This document shows, piece by piece, positions 55,168-64,000 of a stretch of 64,000 nucleotides of DNA. The notes beneath the pieces are model-generated. The model searched no databases and was not told the origin of the DNA. It saw only the letters and a program-made list of their open reading frames with translations. Made by a program: the position numbers and the translations under genes. The stretch lies in contig OY482846.1 of assembly GCA_960531495.1 (NCBI GenBank), positions 11,956,283 to 12,020,282 of the forward strand. The letters are read 5' to 3'. The DNA comes from Zeus faber. Taxonomy: Eukaryota; Chordata; Actinopteri; Zeiformes; Zeidae. Each line of letters opens with the position of its first letter. Position 1 is the stretch's first letter.

Positions 55168-56834
55168 TAGTGCTGGGTATTGTTTAAAAAATTATGATAC
55201 CAGTACCAATACCAGCACCCTTCAAGTGATACGATAGAGTACTTCATTCGATACCTATTTTTTCTACGATACCCATTATGTGAACGGAAGCATTCAGTTG
55301 CGTAAAATGCCACCACTCACTCAGACGCCACTGGCGTGCAGTATACCCATACTTTGGAACGTTTAGGTGGCATCTCGGCACGCTGAGCTGCCAACAAATC
55401 GTCGTCAAATACACCACGCTCAACTTCACCCCCACAGACTGTTGTAACTGCTGCTGTGGTAGTGAGCCAATGACACGTCGCATTAAATTGAAAAATGCTT
55501 GCAGTGATTGGCTGCGAGCAAAACCATACAAATCGTTTTGTTTTTTCTAGATCTGGGTACAAAAATGATTGATTATCGTTTGACTGGAGAAGTTACGATA
55601 CTCCAGTGGTACCTCGACTTACAGCTGCATCTACTTACATATAATCCAAGATACGAGTCGCGATAGTCGCGAAAATTTGAATCGTCTTGCGACCGACTGC
55701 TCCAAGATACAACCGTGGAAATTTGCAGTTGGCACGTCGGCGGCCAGTCAGCAGTCAGTCAGCGGGCGACCTACATCCTGTGTGCACATAGTTTGTGGCT
55801 TATCGATATCTTTTTCATATTTACTGTGTTTGTGCTGTGTATTTTGTTTATTTTCACCCTTCATGATTTCTTAATTTATATGGGAAAAATTGCTTCGACA
55901 TACGACTGTTTTAACATACGACCGTTCTTATAGAACGAATGACAGTCGTAAGTCGAGGTACCACTGTACTTGGGTTATTGGGTTATTTTAGTCCAATGGG
56001 TTCTTGCGGTGTTCTCAGCACAAGCCCTGAGGCAACCTTCGTCGTTTGTCTTGCTCTTGTTCTGAGAGCTTCCCTTGTCACGATTGGCCCAAAGGAGGTG
56101 AACTTCAACCTCTCTTTCCTGGTCATTCAGCCTCCTCCCTTTACAGGGTCAATAAGCTTGTTTTTTTCCAGAGCCGCACCATTTGGAGCATGTTTTATAG
56201 ATACCATATCTCCTCAAATAATAACAAGTATTCAAATAAAAAATACATAAACATGGCTGAATCTGAGTCAGTGTGTGTGTGTGTGTGTTGTTTTTTTTCT
56301 CTTTCAGTTCCTGTGCTGGTTTTACTGTGTTTATATTTTAGATCTATTGTTTTGGTTAGTTTCTACTTGTATACCTGATACGAATATTTTAAACCAATGG
56401 ACGTTCTGCCTTGGATCAGGACAGTGGATTGTTTAATGTAGAGTGATCTGTGGTCCACTGTGCGTCCCGGGCCATTCCCATGTCTCCGAACAATAAAATA
56501 AAGCAAGTTAATTTTATATGTATTTATTTTGAGGAGCACGGCACCTAGACGGAAGTTGAGGTAAATAAAAGCCCCAGTCTCTATTTGAGGAAACACGGGT
56601 ACTGTCAATAAATTACATTGAGTTTTATTTCACTATTTATTATTTAATTGTTTTCATCTTTATTTAAAGCAAAGCCACTGCCCCCTCCTCTCGCTGTAAC
56701 GTTCGTGCTTCTTTCACCGCAGAGTTCTTATTGAGTATCCTGCTGACGGTGTTTTGGGACACGTTCCCTGGTGGTTCTAATGTCTTTTGTTCTTGCATCT
56801 TTTTAAATGTATTGAATACCAATACCCAGCCCTA
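55168..56834. mobile_element. hAT element with perfect 8-bp TSD, MITE nested inside
   Basis: The ends are TAGTGCTGGGTATTG and inverted TAGGGCTGGGTATTG. GTTGCGAT is repeated exactly at 55160-55167 and 56835-56842, the 8-bp duplication of hAT. A different MITE sits inside at 55604-55966. On the minus strand near 55300-55430 the reading MPPKRSKVWVYCTPVASE looks like the start of a BED zinc finger, but no intact transposase is present. Confidence 0.9.
55604..55966. mobile_element. MITE with CAGTGGTACCTCGACTTAC ends
   Basis: The 19-bp ends are perfect inverted copies. TA follows the right end (55967-55968); the left flank reads CTC, so the target duplication is not intact. The interior contains TACGACCG-like subterminal motifs. 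TIR wording resembles mariner/pogo-like MITEs. It is inserted into the hAT element, so it is younger. Confidence 0.82.
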
Positions 56835-57477
56835 GTTGCGATGGTACTAAAAAAGGCTTTTGAAATTAATATAGAAGTGCTGACAGCCGGGGAGCCGGGC
56901 AAGATGGCCTCTGCAAAGGTTGAGAGGGAGGGAGAGATGTTGATGAATTAGCAAGGGAAGGGGCTGAGAGGTTTTACACGTAAAAGCAGGGTAGAGCAGA
57001 ATGAGTCTTTTCTTTTTTCCCACCCCGTGCAGATAAGCAATAAATGTAATGGATTTTCAGAAGTCCTCAGGATTGACGCCGTCTAATGCAACAGGTCAGG
57101 GGGTCGTTGTCATGATGGCATGTACCCGGCTACGAATCTTGCTTGTTTTGGCTACTTTTCTATCCATCCCTCTCCCCCTCTCTCTTTCGCTGGCCTGCAG
57201 TAAAAAAGGTTTATGCTCCCCATTTTCTAACTTTGGGGACGGGGGGACAGAGAGAGATGGGAAGAGCGCTTTGTCGTCCTACGGAGACGGACGATGATTT
57301 ATGCCGGTATGGATGTCCTGAGCGCAGTGTCAGGCGAGGGTGAGGAAAGACAGAGACGGGAGGAGAGAATAGAGGAGTCCAGCATGTTTTATTTCTTGTT
57401 TTTTTGCATTATGCTGTGGCTGACTGGCTGTAGCTGTTTGGTTTGTCAATTCATGTGCACGTCTGGGACTTTTTAAA

Positions 57478-57545
57478 ATTCATTTTTATTTAACCAAGGT
57501 AGCCACATTGAGATTGAATCTCTTTTTCAACAGGGCCATGGCCAA
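57478..57545 (-). repeat. Probable LINE-derived fragment
   Basis: The text TTTTTATTTAACCAAGGTAG followed by ATTGAGATTGAATCTCTTTT and CAGGGCCATGGCCAAGA is a familiar interspersed fish repeat, probably the 3' end of a non-LTR element in minus orientation. Only about 70 bp are recognisable. Confidence 0.5.
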
Positions 57546-57909
57546 GAAAAGTAACACACAAATAACAATTTAAAAAAATGTTCAATTCAATTTGAAACCA
57601 GTCACCAATCATGTGTTTAAAATATGAAATAGAAATGAAATACTCAGGTTTTTGGTCTCCCTGTGGTTCATTCCAAGTTACCTTGGAAGACTGATAATGG
57701 GCAGTGCTTGAAGTGGGAAAAATATGTTATTCACATATTGGCTGGGGATGCGGGGGCTATGGAGAAATATGTGTCAGTACTCACCTTGTTCACATGTTGG
57801 CGGGGCGCTATTTAAGCCAAAGATCGCAGCTTGAGCCAGAGCTCGTAGCTTGTGCGTTTTAATAATTAGAAGAAAAAGTCTGCTCCGACCCAATAAGATA
57901 TAATATATA

Positions 57910-58156
57910 CAGGTACTCCTCACTTAACCTACCTGTTTAACGACCGTTCGGACTTACGACCAGCTCTCCGACCAGTCGGTATTGTACACTGCATATCATA
58001 CCGCAACGAGCGTGGCGTGTGTCAGGGTCACGCATCTCATCTCATCACTGTTCTCAGTCTCATTCCCGCAGTCTGTCAGTATTCACTACACTGGCGTTCA
58101 CAATCGCCACGCCCCCTTGTAGGCACGGAACTCTGTCATTAAGTGAGGAGTACCTG
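57910..58156. mobile_element. MITE with CAGGTACTCCTCACTTAA ends
   Basis: The ends are 18-bp perfect inverted repeats, flanked by TA at 57908-57909 and 58157-58158. At 247 bp it has no coding capacity. The left subterminal GTTTAACGACCGTTCGGACT resembles the CGACTTACGACC wording of the MITE at 55604, suggesting related mariner/pogo-like parents. Confidence 0.88.
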
Positions 58157-58514
58157 TATTACAATATGTCTACTTGATTTGTTCCCTTGAGAGGGCAGAA
58201 CAGAATACCAGAAGCTTGTGAGAAGTGCAGGTGCGCAAGAAAGGGTCACGGTACGCCACAGAGTGAAACTTTGCAGTGCTGCGTACCGGTGAGTAACGGC
58301 CCACTTCTAGCACTGGTAATGGGTGAAGTTATTTGAAAGTAAGCTCTTGCTTTTATAATTAATTTAAGCCTTTTTATTTTTGTTTTACTTATGACAGGTT
58401 TAGGAAGTGAACTGTAGCTCTCATTAGCATTCTTAAAGGACCTTCAAGGCCGGCGTCAAATTGAGTTAGTCCTGTGTTCTTATCGTTGAATGTTTTACTG
58501 ATTATAGCTCATTT

Positions 58515-59556
58515 GTGACCCACCACAGCAAAAGCCGCCATCTCGCGCATTTCTAAAATCGCCAGGAGCAGCCAAATAAATTGAAAAAACCTTTCCTGAG
58601 GGAAAATTAAATTTTTCCGGATTTGTGTTCCTTTGTGGGTTTTTTTTAGCTCTCAATGTATTTTCAAAACCGAGTTTGATTTATAAATAGTATAAAAATG
58701 TTAAACCGGGAGTTAAATATTCCCGTCAGATTACATGGGGAAACGCAGTTCACTTACCGAGACGCTGAACAGCGCTGAACAACGCAGATCGTTCGTTTCC
58801 TTTAAAGCGAACGTCCAGGTGATGATCATTCATCCATATTCCATGTGATGTGAAATCACAATGTGAAACTGTTTTGATAGAGTTCAGCCTTTTAAATTTT
58901 ACATGTTTTATACACACACGAAGACAACGTTGTGGAAGGGGCGTGTCAAGACGAGGCTCTGATTTCCCTTATCTGTGAAAACTCTGGTTGATTAAGTGAA
59001 GCGGGTGGAGGAAGATCTAAATCATATCGCAGACCTTAATCTGACCCGTGCTATTGATCCAAGTTTAAGCAGCGCGCACTAGACTTCATTTTCCGCGATG
59101 ATAGTCAGTTCTCTGACAGCGACGCTGAATCTGATATTATATATATTTTCAAGAACCAACGGAAAATAATTTCCACTTTTATAAAACATGTATATTCTTA
59201 CTGTAAAATAAAAGCTTTTTTCAAAACAAAAATACGTTCAACATTCCCTCAAAACACAAGAACAAAGCAGTGATTGGCCCATTCCGCAGTATGTTATGTA
59301 GCCATCTGGCTTTGGCTACCCCATTTGCATTCTGGGAGCTAGGTGAATAAAGCTAAGTCTCTGCAAAACTTTCAAGGTGATTATCTCAGAAACACAGTTT
59401 GCCACATCCTTGTCATTAACAAGTCATAGTTTTAAAATGTTTGCTTGATTTGCACAAGTGATCTTGTTTGGAAGCTCTGATTCTCCTCTTCCAAATGATG
59501 CAGGGAAAAAAAAAAGTCAAGAGCTGCCAAATGACCCTAAAATATGGGTGGGTCAC
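58515..59556. mobile_element. Full-length copy of the GTGACCCACC repeat family, 4-bp TSD
   Basis: The 1042-bp element starts GTGACCCACCACAGCAAAAG and ends CATATTTTAG-inverse / GGTGGGTCAC, a 10-bp terminal inverted repeat. ATTT flanks both sides (58511-58514 and 59557-59560). Its left half matches both arms of the palindrome at 25148-25908, and its right half matches 24741-25147. A short open stretch near 59085-59160 reads ALDFIFRDDSQFSDSDAESD, acid-rich like some piggyBac transposase N-termini. Superfamily is unproven; piggyBac would require TTAA. Confidence 0.82.
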
Positions 59557-60511
59557 ATTTATTGTCTCACCTTTTTTTTTTTTTTTTTCTTCCCAAACAA
59601 TATGGTGAGAAACCTACCTAAAAATTATATCTTGGTAACCATGTCAGTCATAGTCACTTAGTTGTGCCGTAATTTGCGTTTGTTAATTGTAGTTGAAAAG
59701 GCAGAAGCAGCATTTTTTTTTTTTTTTACATGGAATTTTCAGAAAAAGTTTAATAGATAGAGGTGATACAAAAAAATATATATAAATATGGCTGGGCTGG
59801 GCTAACATTTTATTATACAGTATATATAATGTATAAAATAAAATGTCAGCCCAGCCATCATCAGGAAAACGGTCAAGGGTAATGGGTTAAAATATGTTCG
59901 CTGACTTGTGAACTGTCCAAAAGTCATCCTTGAGAATGGTTATGTATGACAGGTGAGTGGTTGTCATTGGGCGTCCTCTCCATCTCCTTGGCCGTCCTCA
60001 CCCTCCTCACCCTCTGAATATTCATCATCTCACCCATGCATGATTAAGACTAAGAAGATTAAATATTAACTTATTAGGGCCGTTCGTGTGTCCCTACTTA
60101 ATATTAATATGTAGCGTGAAGTTCGTTTCAAGATGGTTTCCAGGTACAAGCTAGCTTTCCCTCCGATGTCTCTCATTCCTCACCACCTCTCTGTTGTTTC
60201 CCTCCGCTCTGTCCATCTCATCTAACGGTTTTCAGCTCTGAGCTCCTACCTGCTCCAATCAGCTGTCCAGCTCCTTAACTCGCCCTCAGTTGTGCACTCA
60301 TGATTTCAAGTCAATTGATCTTGCTTTTTTGGCGTTGTTCTGAAGGTTCAAAAACAACATTGCCAAAGCCCTAACATAGAAATTAACTTTTCCCCTAATA
60401 AAACCCCTGATGTGTGTGTTCAACTCCACCCCTCCCTCTACTGCTCAGTGAGTACCACTAGTCTATATGGAGGTCATCTCTCTCGCTCTCTCTCTCTTTC
60501 TCTCTCTCTCA

Positions 60512-61488
<977 letters not shown>

Positions 61489-64000
61489 CAAAGGTCAAGT
61501 TGTATTTTACCAACTAATTATAATTCTACATCGGTACCTCATTGTCTTATAATGATTTAAAATGCTGCAGAAAGAAATATGGCCCAAGTATGATAAAACT
61601 TGTTTTTTCGAGTGGTTCTAATTATTTATGGAGTTCAGAACTCTCTGCAACTTCTAGTGTATACAAATCAACACTGACCCAATTTGAGATGAGCAAGATT
61701 GATCTCAAATGGAGTGTTGTTGACACAATCTGACTTGAGAGGTGAGTGGGCAATTATTACTTCACAACGCCTTACATTTGCTTGATTAACTTCCAAGCTA
61801 CATGCTGGCTTGTTGAACCGCCTCTGGATGTGACACACTAGACCCCGTCCCGCTGTAATGAAAGACATTGAACCCTTTCGCGGCTCCGGGAGTACATTTC
61901 CTGTAACCGATGTTCCTATGCACCGTGACCCTGCTGTGCAATGTGGGGAGCCGAGTCAAACGAAAAGTTCCCATGGGAATCAACACTGACTCAGAAACTA
62001 TCGACAAGGGGCATTAATCTCTTCCTAGCAGCTATATTTTTTTGTTCTAAATAATGAAACCAACCAGCTGCTTTCTGTGTCGAGTTGGGCGATGGCCGAT
62101 TTTAATTTAACATAGCCAACGCCTTTGAATGATGAAATCTGGTATTTCCCATGTATTGATTTTTAATGGCTTTATCCACTATTTCTGATGTTCGTTTCAG
62201 GGAGACATGGACATTTATGGCACTCCCCTCAGTGATTGGCGGTGGTAATCAGGTGTGAAGCCGGGGTGAGAAAGAGAGACAGAGCTGTCAGCCAGTCAGC
62301 CAGGCACTGATGTCTAAACCATCTGCCATAATTCACTCAACACATACCTTTAATAAGTCACACAGTCCGCCCTTATTGGATGGGAAGTCCCAACTTTCCA
62401 TGTGTATTGTTTTATGAATTCAGAATGATTAGGATCAACTAAATAAAATCCTTCCTGGTTGAAAAGCCTTATCTACCTATGACTGGTATCTCAATCATAG
62501 AGAGAGGCAAAGATGAAAAGACTTTCTATCAAGTCAAACCTAAGAGTAACCAGTTAAAAATTTCTCTGCCTTGGGTTATACAGTATAATGTACATTAAGA
62601 ATTAGGAAACCGTGTCACGTGGGCACATACACACACACACACACACATATTCCATTGGGAGCTTTCCTCTTCAAAGAGCCTTCAATATTTCATACGGGGC
62701 CTCTTTTGAAATCGATCAGAAGTGGGCTCTAATTATGACTCCTATGTTATCGGGGGCTGCCCGGTAAGCCCTACAGAGCCGGTCCACGAGGGTTCCAGAT
62801 GTGACCTTCTTTTAATGATTGATCAAACATTTATGACTTGATTCATCGCCTGGCTCTCTTTTTGCAGTCACGCAGTCAGTTGAAACTACATGAAATTGTC
62901 AGCTTTTGTCGCTATTCCTCCATCAGTTTATCACGGCATCAGTCAGGGTCCCAAAGGGAATGACAAGAAACCTCTCGAGTTCTTTAAAATTATATTTATA
63001 CTGTATATTGTGTGAGATTTGATTTGATTCTCCAGTAACTGATATGTTGTTGTTTTATTCACCACTCATGGTTAACTCCAATATAATGTTGTGTATGTCC
63101 AATAAACAGACCAGGAAATGTTCTTAGCCAAATGTGGTGCTTTAGTGGATGCTAAGAGATGAGGGGGAAAAAAAGAAAATAATTGAAAATTAACTTTCCT
63201 CCTGAACATTTACATTTAGATGAAGAAATGTAAAACTCCTCTGTTCGAACATAATACCGGTGTTTTTAAGGAGTTCTTTAAACTTGTCTTTATGTGTGAT
63301 ATTTCTCCAAGCCGGTGCATCAGCAATTTGGTGGCGTCCCCCAATGACCACCTGTCTAAGCGGTAATACTTCTACCCAGATCCTAGTAAAGAGATTTAAT
63401 TAGGAAATCATTGCAGTTCATAATTGGTTGAGATTACTCTTTACCTGGAAAGTGTAGTGTTTTATTTAAACGCTGAGCCCTCTCATATGTCAATCATGAG
63501 GCTTCTATTTAATTCCTGCCATATTTTAAATATGAGGTCTGACAAGCACGTACATACTGTACAGTAGAATCGGAACCTGGTCATTATCGAATAATTATTA
63601 GTCAATCAAAGGCTAGGCTCATTCTCTTCTAATGCGTAGATCATACATACAGTTGTCAAATGGCAGAATAGCTGTATGTAATAGGTTCCTTTACATTTCT
63701 TTGGAAATGTCCTTAAGAAGCTTTTGATCTTGTGACATGCAAATGATAAACACGACTAAGAAGGTCTGTGCAGGAAGCACATAATGGTGAATGGCTTATT
63801 GCGTCTTCCTTATTTATGTCACACTCAAGCAACTTAAATTTTTTGGGGTGTTTTGTTCTCTTTATTGCCCTGTTCAAGGACGCACTTTTATCAGCTTCGC
63901 ATCCCTACACAAGAATTATTGCGTTGCACTGTTGGCTGTTATGGCCAATTTTGTGTTTTCATATGAGACTATCGGCCCTCGATTTGACTTGGTTTCCAGA

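Overview
The window is teleost fish nuclear DNA. The evidence is intron-split vertebrate coding sequence, very dense CA/GT, CT and AAT microsatellites, and a typical fish repeat mix: several Tc1/mariner lineages, hAT elements, DIRS-type retrotransposon remnants, a tRNA-derived SINE and LINE 3' tails. The species cannot be named from the sequence.

One protein-coding gene is recognisable: nbas (neuroblastoma amplified sequence, also NAG), on the + strand. Ten internal exons lie at 471-547, 2245-2382, 10174-10397, 11264-11374, 23709-23959, 30945-31285, 33072-33311, 36540-36742, 42465-42554 and 42955-43138. They total 1859 nt. Every junction keeps phase and every intron has GT and AG ends, giving 619 uninterrupted codons. 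By length they cover roughly residues 1450-2070 of a protein of about 2370 residues, between the Sec39 region and the C-terminus. The start codon, 5' exons, C-terminal exons and stop lie outside the window. No further exon was found in the last 20.9 kb, which is read as one large intron. NBAS is a subunit of the NRZ (NBAS-RINT1-ZW10) tether for Golgi-to-ER COPI vesicles and has also been linked to nonsense-mediated decay.

Mobile DNA in the introns, in order: a DD36E Tc1-type element (7260-8446); a DD34E Tc1 with about 165-bp TIRs (12283-13883); a hAT element with a perfect 8-bp target duplication (14979-15615); a DD37E Tc1 lacking its DNA-binding region (15848-17095); a DIRS remnant with gag and early RT (about 17450-19490); LINE tails (20095, 27153); a Tc1 transposase fragment (22150); a tRNA-SINE head (24567); a near-perfect 761-bp palindromic element (25148-25908) related to an element at 58515-59556; a degraded hAT-like repeat (28321-30261); a minus-strand Tc1 (37555-39059); a second DIRS remnant with gag start, RNase H and tyrosine recombinase (about 51630-53710); a gypsy RT scrap (54204-54330); a hAT (55168-56834) with a MITE nested inside; and a second MITE (57910-58156).

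The points most worth a second look are the palindromic repeat family with 4-bp AAAT/ATTT target duplications, microsatellites that abut several nbas splice donors, complementary CA/GT pairs that could fold into long hairpins, a CAG/GAG coding repeat in the seventh exon seen here, and an engineered-looking but natural 20-bp hairpin inside a dead Tc1 transposase. No operon, CRISPR array, defence system or other multi-gene system is present.
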